A stretch of DNA of 64,000 nt from Neoasaia chiangmaiensis (GCF_002005465.1 NZ_CP014691.1:1488001-1552000); one strand, 5' to 3'; shown: positions 44,159-53,560, counted from the first letter of the stretch. Notes: a model not told the origin generated them from the letters alone. Translations and numbers: made by a program.

Positions 44159-45102
44159 GGTGCGATCGTCAGGGAGGTTATCGTATCGGGACGGCGCGCG
44201 AACTGATATCCCGCCACCGGCGTCTCGTGTCCATCCGCGTCAAGCTGCGTCACGCGCACGAGCCAGCCGGGATAAATCCGCCAGCCGATCATCCCGCCGC
44301 CTACAGTCATCCGATAGCGTTGGCCATCGATCGCACGGTCGGAGGAAACCGGAGCATACATCGTCGTATAGCCATTGATCGGCGGCACACCGAAAACGGG
44401 CAGCGTGGGATGGTCCGTGCCGAAATTATCGGTTCGGTCCTGCTGCCATGGCCCGATGCGATGCTCCCGGTCCCGCTGCGCCGCCTGCGCCAGTTCCAGA
44501 GCCGTTCGCGCCAGTTCATTGCACGGCGCACCCGCACGGCACCCACTCGTTTCGGCCTCAAGACGCACGGCGTAACTCTCTTTCACATGGCAGACCGGCG
44601 TCCACCGACCGTTCCGCCATCCGGACGCCCGTAGCGCACGCGCACGATCGCCCGCCCCACGCTCGTCCTCAACCACATAGGGCACACCGCGCACGCGACC
44701 CAGCCACAGCGTATCGTCCCAGCAGGGACTTTTCCTGATGCCGGCCGGGTAAGGCATCGGCTGGAGATGACCGTCGTTTCCGCTGACGAAACGCGTCTCG
44801 GCGCAGTGGAGCGTCCCGGCGACGCGCTGCAACGCGCCCAGTCTCCCCTCCACGAGATGATAATAGCGCAACGTGAAACTGGAATCATCGGGCATCAAAT
44901 GCGCCGCATCCGGCGGCGCAGGCATCTCGGATGCCTCGACCGCGTCCGGCAGGATATCCTTCAGCCGCCAGTCCGCGCCCTTCCCGGGCAGCAGGGTCCG
45001 ATGCAATGCGCCGCATAACGGATCGGGCGCGGAGCGTGCCGGTTGTGCCATGGCGCAGAAAAGCAGCACCCCAACAGCATGGCGGATCAGGCGGTCTGCC
45101 AT
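44155..45102 (-). CDS. Exported protein of unknown function
   Basis: This 315-residue protein has a Sec signal peptide ([20 protein letters not shown], cleavage after RSA near residue 25). The mature part has eight or more cysteines, mostly paired across the chain ([36 protein letters not shown]), suggesting disulfide bonds in the periplasm. I recognise no family. I chose the ATG at 45102 because it gives the signal peptide; a longer frame overlaps the ATPase deeply. It overlaps the ATPase stop by 16 bp and the trhO start by 4 bp, so it is coupled to both. Confidence 0.75.
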   Translation of the reverse strand: MADRLIRHAVGVLLFCAMAQPARSAPDPLCGALHRTLLPGKGADWRLKDILPDAVEASEMPAPPDAAHLMPDDSSFTLRYYHLVEGRLGALQRVAGTLHCAETRFVSGNDGHLQPMPYPAGIRKSPCWDDTLWLGRVRGVPYVVEDERGAGDRARALRASGWRNGRWTPVCHVKESYAVRLEAETSGCRAGAPCNELARTALELAQAAQRDREHRIGPWQQDRTDNFGTDHPTLPVFGVPPINGYTTMYAPVSSDRAIDGQRYRMTVGGGMIGWRIYPGWLVRVTQLDADGHETPVAGYQFARRPDTITSLTIAP

Positions 45103-46526
45103 CCCACCCCCACGAACGCCACGCGCCGTCCCTGCGCATCCTCGCGCAGCACGATCACATGCTGCTCCTCCAGATAGCTCAACTGCCGCCGCGCACGCCC
45201 CAGGGAATGCGTGCCATAGGCCCGCGCCAGCGCCGCATCGTCCGGGCATGGCAGACCATCCAGCGCCGCGCGCGCCAGCAGCAGCGTCACGCCCTGCACA
45301 TCCTCCGGCAGCCCCGCCGCAATGGTTTCCGCCTGCCGCCATTCGTCGTCCTGTCGGCGCTCCGGCGCAATACCGGACCGGACGGCCGCCAGAAGCATGC
45401 GAAAGCCGCTCATATCGAGCACGTCACGGCCCAGACCCTCGATCCGCGCCCGAAGCTGGAAATCCTGATACAGCGTCGCCAGCGGACGGTAATCGGCCTC
45501 CGGCTCCGCCGCCACGGCGGACACCAGACGCCACAGCGTGTCCGGATCGGCCTCGATACGCGGCGCATCCTCCAGAACAACGGCCGGCGCACGCTCCGCG
45601 GCGAAAGCGTCCAGCTGCGCCAGCAGGTCCGGCGGCGGCACGCGCCGCTCGCGCGGGCGCGGCGCGGCATCCACCACCGGCTCCAGAATCAGGTCACGCA
45701 TGTCCGCCGCCGCCCCGGCCTCGAACGGCATCAGCTTCGGCCCCGTGGCATGGCTCGCGGTCTCCACGCTGCCGATCGCAACCGACAGGGGCCGACGGCT
45801 CAGCGCCGGACCAAGCGCCATGAACTGCCCGCGCCCCAGATCGCGGAACGATTCCGCCGCCCGACGTTCCATGCCGAGCAGATCGGCGGCGCGCGCCATG
45901 TCGATATCGAGAAACGTGCGCCCCATCAGGAAATTGGAGGCCTCGGCCGCCACATTTTTCGCCAGCTTCGCCAGACGCTGCGTCGCGATGATGCCCGCCA
46001 GTCCACGCTTGCGGCCACGACACATCAGGTTGGTCATCGCACCGAGCGAAAGCCGGCGCGCCTCGTCGGACGTATCGCCACCCGCCACAGGCGCGAAAAG
46101 CTGCGCCTCGTCCACCACCACCAGCACCGGATACCAATAGTCGCGCGGGGCATCGAACATCCCGTTCAGGAACGACCCCGCCGCCCGCAACTGCATCTCG
46201 GCATCGACGGATTCGAGGTTCAGAACCACGGACGCCCGATGAATGCGCGCCCGCTCACCGGCTGCCCGCAACGTGGCCTCGGTCTGCGCGGCGGCATCGA
46301 TCACCAGATGCCCGTATTTCTCGGCCAGCGTGACGAAATCGCCCTCCGGATCAATGATCGCCTGCTGCACCAGCGTGGCCGTCTGCTCCAGCAGGCGCCG
46401 CAGCAGATGCGACTTGCCGGAGCCGGAATTGCCCTGCACCAGCAGACGCGTGGCCAGAAGTTCGGTCAGGTCGAGCGGCACATCCGCGCCGTCACGGCCG
46501 CGGCCCAGGGAGACGGAGACGGTCAT
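45087..46526 (-). CDS. HerA-like ATP-binding protein (DUF87 type)
   Basis: This 479-residue P-loop ATPase has the Walker A GNSGSGKSHLLRRLL near 32-46 and Walker B YPVLVVVDEAQLFAP near 131-145. GLAGIIATQRLAKLAK is the sensor motif of the FtsK/HerA superfamily. A C-terminal part of about 200 residues (from 270) has no recognised domain and ends with a helical HTH-like block (LGRARRQLSYLEEQHVIVL). No NurA nuclease is adjacent, unlike archaeal HerA. It overlaps the upstream flavoprotein by 4 bp. Roles in DNA translocation or defence are possible; function unknown. Confidence 0.88.
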   Translation of the reverse strand: MTVSVSLGRGRDGADVPLDLTELLATRLLVQGNSGSGKSHLLRRLLEQTATLVQQAIIDPEGDFVTLAEKYGHLVIDAAAQTEATLRAAGERARIHRASVVLNLESVDAEMQLRAAGSFLNGMFDAPRDYWYPVLVVVDEAQLFAPVAGGDTSDEARRLSLGAMTNLMCRGRKRGLAGIIATQRLAKLAKNVAAEASNFLMGRTFLDIDMARAADLLGMERRAAESFRDLGRGQFMALGPALSRRPLSVAIGSVETASHATGPKLMPFEAGAAADMRDLILEPVVDAAPRPRERRVPPPDLLAQLDAFAAERAPAVVLEDAPRIEADPDTLWRLVSAVAAEPEADYRPLATLYQDFQLRARIEGLGRDVLDMSGFRMLLAAVRSGIAPERRQDDEWRQAETIAAGLPEDVQGVTLLLARAALDGLPCPDDAALARAYGTHSLGRARRQLSYLEEQHVIVLREDAQGRRVAFVGVGWQTA

Positions 46527-47761
46527 GCCCGCGTCCTACAGGATGTAGCCGCCGAAGTCAGCCACGCATCCACGCCTTTTGCGGTCGCAAGCCCGGTGGC
46601 GAAGCAGGCCTGCAACAGATAGCCGCCCGTTGGCGCTTCCCAGTCCAGCATCTCGCCCGCCGCGAACACGCCCGGCCTGTCGCGAAACATGAAATGCGAA
46701 TCCAGCGCCGACGCCCGCACGCCGCCCGCCACCGAGATCGCCCGGTCCATCGCCTCGGTCGCGATCAGCCGCAACGGCGCGGCCTTGATCCGCGCCGCCA
46801 GCGCGGGCGCATCCAGATCCGCAACCGCGCCCAGCACGACACGCGCCACCGGCGAGAGGGACGCGCCCTTGCGCAACCGGTTGCTCAGGCTTTCGCGCGG
46901 GCGCAATCGCCCCAGACGCGCCGCCAGCGCGGCGGCGTCCATGCCCGGTCGCAGATCGACCGCGATCTCCGCCGCGCCATCCCGCGCGATGGCATCGCGC
47001 AGCGGGCCGGACAGCGCATAGATCGGCGCACCCTCGATCCCATGCGCCGTGAACGTCAGATCGCCCCGCGCGGCGCGCCCCCGATGGCGCAATGTCACGC
47101 CATGCAGCACGGCCCCTTCCGCCCGCGCCCAGCGCTCCGGCGGCCAGCCGGGCAGAAAGCCGCAATTGGATGGACGAAACGGTGCGACGACCGCCCCCGG
47201 CATGACAGTCGGCAGAAAGCCCGCCCAGGCGCCATCCGACCCGAGCCGCGCCCAGGACGCACCGCCCAGCGCCAGGACGGTCGCCGCCGGCACCTGCCGC
47301 ACCATGCCATCCGGCGTCTCGAAAACCAGCGCGTCATCATGCCAGCCCCTCCACCGATGCCGCCCCGCGAACGTCACCCCCAACGCCCGCAGGCGCGCCA
47401 GCCAGGCGCGCAGCAATGGCGAAGCTTTCATTGATTCGGGAAACACGCGGCCACTGCTCCCGACGAAACAGGGCTGACCCAACCCTTCCGCCCACGCACG
47501 CAAGGCCTCGGGCGGGAAGTCGCGGATGGCGGGTTCCAGCCAGTCCCGCGCCGCGCCATAGCGATCGAGAAATGCCGGCAGGCCCTCGGCATGCGTCAGG
47601 TTAAGGCCACTGGCCCCTGCCATCAGGAACTTCCGCGCCGGATGGGCCATGCGATCGTGGACGACGACCCGATGCCCCGCCGCGGCAAGATACTCCGCGG
47701 CGAACAGGCCCGCCGGACCGGCGCCGATCACGGCGATGAAGGGAGAACGAGGATCGGACAT
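46523..47761 (-). CDS. NAD(P)/FAD-dependent oxidoreductase, TIGR03862/BaiN-like flavoprotein
   Basis: This 412-residue flavoprotein has the FAD-binding loop AVIGAGPAGLFAAEYLA near 10-26 and the GASGLNLTH block near 52-60 that marks the HI0933/BaiN-like group, and ends GYLLQACFATGLATAKGVDAWL. The substrate is unknown. I chose the ATG at 47761; a TTG at 47770 lies upstream. Its end overlaps the ATPase start by 4 bp, the head of a four-gene coupled chain. It faces the mannitol dehydrogenase-family gene divergently across about 180 bp. Confidence 0.92.
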   Translation of the reverse strand: MSDPRSPFIAVIGAGPAGLFAAEYLAAAGHRVVVHDRMAHPARKFLMAGASGLNLTHAEGLPAFLDRYGAARDWLEPAIRDFPPEALRAWAEGLGQPCFVGSSGRVFPESMKASPLLRAWLARLRALGVTFAGRHRWRGWHDDALVFETPDGMVRQVPAATVLALGGASWARLGSDGAWAGFLPTVMPGAVVAPFRPSNCGFLPGWPPERWARAEGAVLHGVTLRHRGRAARGDLTFTAHGIEGAPIYALSGPLRDAIARDGAAEIAVDLRPGMDAAALAARLGRLRPRESLSNRLRKGASLSPVARVVLGAVADLDAPALAARIKAAPLRLIATEAMDRAISVAGGVRASALDSHFMFRDRPGVFAAGEMLDWEAPTGGYLLQACFATGLATAKGVDAWLTSAATSCRTRA

Positions 47762-47939
47762 GCAGCGCAACTATCTGGCGCGTCCCGCGTCCTTTGCCAA
47801 CGCCCGATCGGCCTTGCGTGATCGCAACTTCATGATTTGGGAGTCGCAGGAAGCTGCGCGTAATGACGTTCAGGCCGAACGGCCGCCATTTCCCACCACC
47901 CCTTCAGCCACCATGCGCACGGGTGCTACAGGACTGACA

Positions 47940-49433
47940 ATGATCGACCTTCGCAGCGATACGCTCGCCGACCTCCCCGCCCAGACCCAACGCTTCGCCT
48001 ACGATCGCCAGGCCGTTCGGCCCGGCATCGTCCATCTGAGCGTCGGCAATTTCCATCGCGCGCATCAGGCCTGGTATCTCGATCGCCTGCTGGCGAAACC
48101 CGGCAACGAAGGTTGGGGAATCTGCGGCGTCGGCCTGATGGACGATGCCAACGAACGCCTGAAGAAGGACATCTTCCCGGCGCAGGACAATCTCTATACC
48201 CTCACACGCTACGCCGCCGACGGCTCATCCACGCATCAGGTGATCGGCAGCATGGTCGAGTACCTTTTCGCACCCGGCGACCCGGAAGCCGTCCTGGCCC
48301 GTATGGCCGACCCCGCCACGCGTATCGTCTCCCTCACCATCACCGAGGGCGGCTACAACCACGACCCCGCGACCGGCACCTATCGCCTGCACGCCCCCAT
48401 GACACAGGCGGAACTGGCCGAGCCTGCCAGACCGCGCTCCGCTTTCGGTTATATCGTGGAAGCCCTCCGCCGTCGCCGCGACAGCGGCACGCCGCCCTTC
48501 ACCGTCATGTCCTGCGACAACCTGCGCGACAATGGCGTCATCAGCCGCAGTGCGGTCATCAGCCACGCCATGGCGCTGGACGCCGATCTGGCGGACTGGA
48601 TCGAGCAGAACGTCACCTTCCCCACGAGCATGGTCGATCGCATCACCCCGGTCGTGCACAAGGAAGACGCCGAACGCGTGAACGCCGAGTGCGGCGTCCA
48701 TGACCGCCTGCCGGTGATCTCCGAGGATTTCGCGCAATGGGTCATCGAGGACCGCTTCTGCAACGGTCGCCCGCCGCTGGAAAGCGTCGGCGCGCAGGTC
48801 GTCGCAGACGTGCATCCCTATGAACTGGCCAAGGTGCGCATGCTCAATGCCTCGCACTCCATGCTGGCCTATCCGGGACAGCTCGCCGGACTGGAAACCG
48901 TTAAGGACGCGATCGACCACCCGTTGATCCACCGCCTCGTTTTCGATTTCATGACACATGACGTCCTCCCGATCCTGCATGCGCCCGACGGCATGAATCT
49001 GGAGACGTACCGCGATCAGATCATCGCCCGCTTCAGCAATCCGAAAGTCGGCGACCGTCTTTCCCGCATCACGGGCGACGGCCGCAGCAAGCTGCCGACC
49101 TTCCTGCTGCCGACCCTCGCCACCGTCGCCGAGCGCGGCGGCGATATCCGACGCATGGCCTTCGTCGTCGCCTGCTTCCTGCGCTATTGCGGCGGCCGGG
49201 ACGACCTCGGTCGTGACTTCGAGCCGTTCGAACCCCACCTGACCGACGATCGCCGCGCCCTGACCGGCGACCCGGTCAAGGCGCTGACCACGCTGCCGAT
49301 GTTCGGCGACATGGGGCTGACGCCAAGCTCCGTGATCGTGGAGATGACCGCGATCTACGCGCATGCCATCGCCGCGCAAGGCACGCTCACCGTCCTTGAG
49401 GAAGTCCTGCGCGTCGCCTCGCACGTCATGTAG
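47940..49433 (+). CDS. Mannitol dehydrogenase family NAD-dependent polyol oxidoreductase
   Basis: A 497-residue polyol dehydrogenase/uronate reductase. The N-terminal NAD-binding region has PGIVHLSVGNFHRAHQAWYL. The catalytic Lys298, Asn303 and His306 lie in KVRMLNASHSMLAYPG, matching the K-x4-N-x2-H motif of Pseudomonas mannitol 2-dehydrogenase. It interconverts D-fructose and D-mannitol or a similar pair in the cytoplasm. Mannitol is the best guess; fructuronate or tagaturonate reductase is the alternative. AGGA precedes the ATG. A tiny lipoprotein gene follows. Confidence 0.93.
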   Translation: MIDLRSDTLADLPAQTQRFAYDRQAVRPGIVHLSVGNFHRAHQAWYLDRLLAKPGNEGWGICGVGLMDDANERLKKDIFPAQDNLYTLTRYAADGSSTHQVIGSMVEYLFAPGDPEAVLARMADPATRIVSLTITEGGYNHDPATGTYRLHAPMTQAELAEPARPRSAFGYIVEALRRRRDSGTPPFTVMSCDNLRDNGVISRSAVISHAMALDADLADWIEQNVTFPTSMVDRITPVVHKEDAERVNAECGVHDRLPVISEDFAQWVIEDRFCNGRPPLESVGAQVVADVHPYELAKVRMLNASHSMLAYPGQLAGLETVKDAIDHPLIHRLVFDFMTHDVLPILHAPDGMNLETYRDQIIARFSNPKVGDRLSRITGDGRSKLPTFLLPTLATVAERGGDIRRMAFVVACFLRYCGGRDDLGRDFEPFEPHLTDDRRALTGDPVKALTTLPMFGDMGLTPSSVIVEMTAIYAHAIAAQGTLTVLEEVLRVASHVM

Positions 49434-49514
49434 GAGAAAATCGTGCCGGTCGCATCCCGTCGTGGAAGCGCCGGCCCCGTTCCCGCGTTGACCTTCATGG
49501 CAAGGGAGAATCAC

Positions 49515-49685
49515 ATGACACCCATCGCAAGGCTGGCCGCCGCTCTCACCATGCTGCTGGCTGTATCGGCCTGTAGCGATACATCGCCCTTCCGCGATCG
49601 CTATGCCGCGCCGGGCAGCAGCGCCAATCAGGGGCCGAGCATGCACGGCGCCTATGCACAGGGCGGCCCCGGCGGCGCCATGTGA
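49515..49685 (+). CDS. Small lipoprotein
   Basis: A 56-residue protein. RLAAALTMLLAVSACSD is a lipoprotein signal with the lipobox AVSAC (Cys near residue 20); the mature 37-residue tail is rich in Gly, Ser, Ala and Pro (PGSSANQGPSMHGAYAQGG). A GGGAG ribosome binding site lies 7-8 bases upstream. It ends 7 bp before the stop of the hydrolase gene on the other strand. It is probably an envelope protein; the function is unknown. Confidence 0.6.
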   Translation: MTPIARLAAALTMLLAVSACSDTSPFRDRYAAPGSSANQGPSMHGAYAQGGPGGAM

Positions 49686-49692
49686 CAGGCCC

Positions 49693-50646
49693 CTAGATCA
49701 GACGACGCAACCGCATCCAGCGATACGCCTGCCCCGGCCACGCCATCGTCGGCGTGCCGGGGCGTCCCATACCGAAGCCATGTCCTCCATCGGGATACAG
49801 GTGCCGCTCGACCGGCACGCCACGTGCACGGCAGGCATCGGTCAGGATCGCCGTGTTCTCCGGATTCGCGATCGGGTCGTCTTCGGCCTGCGCCAGAAAA
49901 AATGGCGCGTCGCCAGCACGAATGTAGGTCTGGATCGACCACGCGGCACAGGCTGCCGCATCGGGCCACTCACCGAGCAGCTGCCGCCGCGTCTGCGTGT
50001 GACCGAACGGCGATTCGAGCGTCACCACCGGATAAAGCAGCATGACGGCATTCAGCCGGTCCGGAACACGATCGATCGGGTCCACCGGCTGGCCTGCCGG
50101 CCAGTCCTGCCTGACCGCATGCAGCCCGATGAGATGCCCACCGGCGGAAAAGCCCAACCCGCCGATCCGCCCCGGATCGATGCCATACGTCGAAGCCCGC
50201 GCCCGAACGAGCCTGACCGCACGCTGGACGTCCTGAAACGGCGCCATGGCGGTGTTCGTCCAACCCTCTCGCGGCAGGCGATAGACCAGCACGAACGCCG
50301 TGACCCCCAGCGTATTCAGCCAGCGCGCCGCCGGCATCGCCTCGCTTCCAAGATTGAGATGACGATAGCCGCCACCCGCCGCAATCAGGACCGCCGCCCC
50401 GTTCGGCCGGGCGGGACGGAACACGCCCAGCACAGGACGCGCGATATCGGTCGCCGAACCCCTCGCCGACACGATCGGCCTTCCTTCCGGACCGGGGCCA
50501 GCCGGTGACGATCCCGACCAAAGCGATACCGTCTCGGGAAAATCCGGCCATGAGAACAGAGGTTCAGCGGCAAGAGCCTGACGGCCCAGCAACCCGCCCA
50601 TCAAGCCACTCAGAACAGGCCGCCGCTTCAGAACAGGTCGCGTCAC
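49693..50646 (-). CDS. Exported alpha/beta hydrolase (esterase-like)
   Basis: This 317-residue protein has an N-terminal signal with a twin-arginine (KRRPVLSGLMGG, cleavage near LAAEP, residue 28). Nucleophile Ser167 lies in GLGFSAGGH, acid Asp256/257 in AQAEDDP and catalytic His289 in DGGHGFG. AAGGGYRHLN supplies the oxyanion HG-type loop. This suits a carbohydrate or acetyl esterase, active in the periplasm. The GTG start is favoured by GGCGGAT upstream. It diverges from the thioredoxin-like gene 160 bp away. Confidence 0.88.
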   Translation of the reverse strand: MTRPVLKRRPVLSGLMGGLLGRQALAAEPLFSWPDFPETVSLWSGSSPAGPGPEGRPIVSARGSATDIARPVLGVFRPARPNGAAVLIAAGGGYRHLNLGSEAMPAARWLNTLGVTAFVLVYRLPREGWTNTAMAPFQDVQRAVRLVRARASTYGIDPGRIGGLGFSAGGHLIGLHAVRQDWPAGQPVDPIDRVPDRLNAVMLLYPVVTLESPFGHTQTRRQLLGEWPDAAACAAWSIQTYIRAGDAPFFLAQAEDDPIANPENTAILTDACRARGVPVERHLYPDGGHGFGMGRPGTPTMAWPGQAYRWMRLRRLI

Positions 50647-50805
50647 GATCCGCCGCCCCGAACCGCACTGTAACTTTCCCGAGCCATCGCGCGAAGAAGA
50701 TCACAGGACATGGCACACTGTCGCCCGGACAGTGGCGCCCCCAATGCAACTCCGTCAGCCGACGGCCAGTTTATGTGACAACCTTCTTTCGACGAGCGAC
50801 CCATC

Positions 50806-51894
50806 ATGACATCCACGTTCCCGTTCCGCCGCGCCGCGCGCGCCCTGTGTCTCGGCCTGCTGGCGACGAGCGCCCTGTCACTTGCCCCGGCACTCTCCCC
50901 CATTCCGGCGGCCTCGGCCCAGACGCTCGACAACGAAGGTCGCCTGCCGTCGCTCGACGGTGCGACGCAATGGCTCAACAGCCCGCCGCTGTCGCGCGAC
51001 CAGTTGCGCGGCAAGGTCGTGCTGGTGGATTTCTGGACGTATTCCTGCATCAACTGCCTGCGCGAGATGCCCTATCTCAGCGCCTGGGCCGAGAAATACA
51101 AGCCATACGGCCTCGTCGTCATCGGCGTGCATGCCTACGAGTTCGATTTCGAAAAGAACATCGACAACATCAAGCAGGCCATCGCGCGTTATCACGTCAA
51201 CTTCCCTGTCGCCGTGGATAACGACCGCGGCATCTGGAACGCCTTCCAGAACGAATATTGGCCGGCAGCCTATTTCGTCGATGCGCAGGGCCACATCCGC
51301 CATCATCATTTCGGCGAAGGTGACTACGCGGATTCCGAACGCATCATCCAGACCCTCCTGCGCGATGCCGGCGCGAAGAACGTGCCGACCACGCTCGTCA
51401 GCGTCGACGCAACCGGCGCGCAGGCCGAAGGCGACATGGCCGACATGCAATCGCCCGAAACCTATATCGGCTACGCCCGCGCCCAGAATTTCGCCTCCGC
51501 CGGCGGTGCCGTCCAGGATGAGACCAGTGATTACGCCGCCAGCAACACGCTGGCTCTCAATCAATGGGATCTGGGCGGCAAATGGTCCGTCAACGCCGAA
51601 CATGCCACGCTGCACGCCCCCGGCGGCACGATCGACTATCGCTTCCACGCCCGCGACCTGCATCTAGTCATGGGACCGGGACCGAACGGTCAGCCCGTAC
51701 CCTTCCACGTCACCATCGACGGCCACGCCCCCGGCGCGGCGCATGGCGCGGATATCGATGCAAACGGCAACGGCACGGTGACCGGCCAGCAGCTTTACCA
51801 GCTTGTCCGCCAGAATGGCGAGATCGGCGACCATACCTTCACCATCCGATTCGACAAGCCGGGCGTTCAGGCCTTCTCCTTCACCTTCGGCTAG
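50806..51894 (+). CDS. Thioredoxin-like exported protein with C-terminal DipZ-like domain
   Basis: A 362-residue exported protein: a signal peptide (cleavage near ASAQT, residue 38), a thioredoxin fold at about 45-185 with active-site CxxC (Cys81-INC84) preceded by WTYS, and a C-terminal domain of about 160 residues that ends in HTFTIRFDKPGVQAFSFTFG. This resembles the soluble part of DipZ-type proteins; the CcdA-like membrane half is missing. It probably handles disulfide or peroxide chemistry in the periplasm. Confidence 0.9.
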   Translation: MTSTFPFRRAARALCLGLLATSALSLAPALSPIPAASAQTLDNEGRLPSLDGATQWLNSPPLSRDQLRGKVVLVDFWTYSCINCLREMPYLSAWAEKYKPYGLVVIGVHAYEFDFEKNIDNIKQAIARYHVNFPVAVDNDRGIWNAFQNEYWPAAYFVDAQGHIRHHHFGEGDYADSERIIQTLLRDAGAKNVPTTLVSVDATGAQAEGDMADMQSPETYIGYARAQNFASAGGAVQDETSDYAASNTLALNQWDLGGKWSVNAEHATLHAPGGTIDYRFHARDLHLVMGPGPNGQPVPFHVTIDGHAPGAAHGADIDANGNGTVTGQQLYQLVRQNGEIGDHTFTIRFDKPGVQAFSFTFG

Positions 51895-51901
51895 GAAAGC
51901 C

Positions 51902-51923
51902 GGCGCTGCCTCAGCGCAGCGCC
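51902..51923. terminator. Bidirectional terminator stem-loop
   Basis: GGCGCTGC (51902-51909) and GCAGCGCC (51916-51923) form an 8-bp perfect stem with a 6-nt loop between the convergent stops at 51894 and 51911. It may end transcripts from both sides. It overlaps the first codons before the minus-strand stop and no T-run is present. Confidence 0.45.
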
Positions 51924-52321
51924 CCCAGCCCGCGCGCGATCGCCCATACGGTCCAGAGCACCCAGGCGGCGATCATCGCCCACGGTATGACGATGAAGAT
52001 CGCGCCGACACCGAACGTCACCGCCGCAAGGCCCGAGACAATCGCATGCGCCAAGCCGATGGCCATCCACGCCAGCACGCCAAGCCAGAAAATCCGGATC
52101 TGCCAGTCGAACGTCTCACGCATCGCCAGCCCGTGCCGCCGACGGTGATAATAGGCAGCCGCGACGCCGATCACGGCAGGAAAAGCCGAGAAGAACGCAA
52201 CGATATAAAGGATATAGGCCGTAAACGCCCAGAAGCGCCCTGCCCGATCGACCGGGCGGCCGCGATAGGCGCGGCTGTCGTAGCGGTCATAGAACGGATC
52301 GCTGTAAAAACTCTGGCTCAT
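51911..52321 (-). CDS. DUF4870-like small membrane protein
   Basis: A 136-residue protein with a polar N-terminus rich in Tyr, Asp and Arg (about 30 residues) and four likely membrane segments (FWAFTAYILYIVAFFSAFP, IFWLGVLAWMAIGLAHAI, VTFGVGAIFIVIPWAMI and a final hydrophobic one). It resembles the DUF4870 family. I chose the ATG at 52321; GGAGG lies 11 bases upstream. The function is unknown. Confidence 0.72.
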   Translation of the reverse strand: MSQSFYSDPFYDRYDSRAYRGRPVDRAGRFWAFTAYILYIVAFFSAFPAVIGVAAAYYHRRRHGLAMRETFDWQIRIFWLGVLAWMAIGLAHAIVSGLAAVTFGVGAIFIVIPWAMIAAWVLWTVWAIARGLGALR

Positions 52322-52492
52322 GATGAAATCGACCTCCATCGACGTGGTTTGTTGTCGACTTCCATGCTGCAAGTTTAATGCCAAACCCCCGAAATGGCGA
52401 AATCCGCCATTCCTGAGGCATATTCCAGCCCGTCCTGGCGATTATACTGTATGCAAACATGTCTGTTTAGGAGGGAGTTCAGACTGTCCGGT

Positions 52493-52576
52493 TTAGGCAA
52501 GACGAACTGAGAAGCGGCTGTCTCCGGCAACCCCCGGGCGGTTCAGCAGCGCGGCCCACGCCTCCTCGCTCTTCAC
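52493..52576 (-). pseudogene. Short C-terminal scrap resembling a family III CoA-transferase
   Basis: A 27-codon frame (VKSEEAWAALLNRPGVAG, then DSRFSVRLA and a stop) has the pattern of CaiB/BaiF CoA-transferases (K-x-D/E-x-x-W...RP-x-x-x-D-x-RF). It starts at a GTG that overlaps the final codons of the NAD(P)H oxidoreductase in another frame and has no upstream domain. It looks like a remnant from a rearranged locus. Chance resemblance cannot be excluded. Confidence 0.25.
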
Positions 52577-53355
52577 ATGTCAGCAGGATCGGCAAAATGC
52601 GCGGCGAGGCCGGTTTGGCCCGGCGCAACGTGGTCGGCCATGGTGTGGTGATTGGGAAAGTCGCCGCCGTTTTGCAACCGGAAGGGGATCGGCGCGTCGG
52701 TGAACAGCCCGGCGAGGCGCTTACGCCAAACCGCCTTGATCGCCTCTACTTCTTCCGCCGTCGAAACGTGAACCGTGCTATAGACCGCGTGCGTCGGAAG
52801 CACTTCCATGCCGGGGTAGAACAGCGCGCCATGGGTCAGCGGGAAGAGCAGTTGCTCGATCGGCCCGTTGATACCACGCGGGCCATAGTCTGCCGCCGGG
52901 CCGCCTGCAAGCACGTTGACCAGAGCCCGCTTGCCCTTGAGTATGCCCTCGCCGAAGCGGAACTGGTTTGATCCGTTCTGATAGCCGTAGGCGAAACCGA
53001 AGGCATAGACCCGTTCTATCCAGCCCTTCAGGATCGCGGGCACGCCGTACCACCACAGCGGGAATTGAAGGACCACAGCATCGGCCGCTAGCAGCTTCTG
53101 CTGCTCGGCGAGCACGTCGGGCGTCTGCTGTCCGCTTGCGTACGCATGGCCCGACTCCGCGATGAAAGACAGCCGCTCGGGATTATCACGCTCTGGAAAG
53201 TCGTCGGCGTCATACACCGCCTTCCACTTCATTCCGTAAAGGTCCGAGTGAACCACGGTGTGTCCCGCTGCCGACAACATCTCGGTGGTCACGTCGACCA
53301 TCTGCCGTGTCAGCGAAGTGGGTTCTGGGTGCGCATAGACGATCAGTATGTTCAT
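52573..53355 (-). CDS. NAD(P)H:quinone oxidoreductase / flavodoxin-fold family
   Basis: A 260-residue NQO1-type oxidoreductase. The first residues ILIVYAHPEPTSLTRQM are the flavin-binding start; FPLWWYGVPAILKGWIERVYAFGFAYG is the core region and GRALVN-like KGKRALVNVLAGG follows. It reduces quinones by two electrons using NAD(P)H. It diverges from a LysR regulator at 53654, the usual arrangement for a controlled oxidoreductase, with about 300 bp between that contain a gene scrap. Confidence 0.9.
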   Translation of the reverse strand: MNILIVYAHPEPTSLTRQMVDVTTEMLSAAGHTVVHSDLYGMKWKAVYDADDFPERDNPERLSFIAESGHAYASGQQTPDVLAEQQKLLAADAVVLQFPLWWYGVPAILKGWIERVYAFGFAYGYQNGSNQFRFGEGILKGKRALVNVLAGGPAADYGPRGINGPIEQLLFPLTHGALFYPGMEVLPTHAVYSTVHVSTAEEVEAIKAVWRKRLAGLFTDAPIPFRLQNGGDFPNHHTMADHVAPGQTGLAAHFADPADM

Positions 53356-53383
53356 GGTCTGATGCTCCTACTGGATGCGTTAA

Positions 53384-53560
53384 TCAGAATTCGACGACGA
53401 TGTTGCCAAAGTAACTGCTGCTCTCCTTCAGCCGGCAGGTGCCGGTGAGTTTGGCGAGTGGGAGGGAGCGGTCGATCACCTTGCGTCCGTGGACGGCGTC
53501 GATCTTGTCGTGAGCCTCATATGAATTGCGGTGGGCGTGGATGATCAGAATGCGGCTCAT
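53384..53560 (-). pseudogene. Chimeric remnant: start of a flavodoxin-fold oxidoreductase joined to an unrelated tail
   Basis: A 58-residue frame from the ATG at 53560 begins SRILIIHAHRNSYE, the start of NQO1-like oxidoreductases, and continues into EAHDKIDAVHGRKVID, which resembles the C-terminal end of zinc-type alcohol/quinone dehydrogenases. There is no complete domain. A good AAGGA lies upstream, so it may still be translated. The most likely reading is an internal deletion or recombination that fused two genes. The homology is by eye and weak. Confidence 0.35.
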
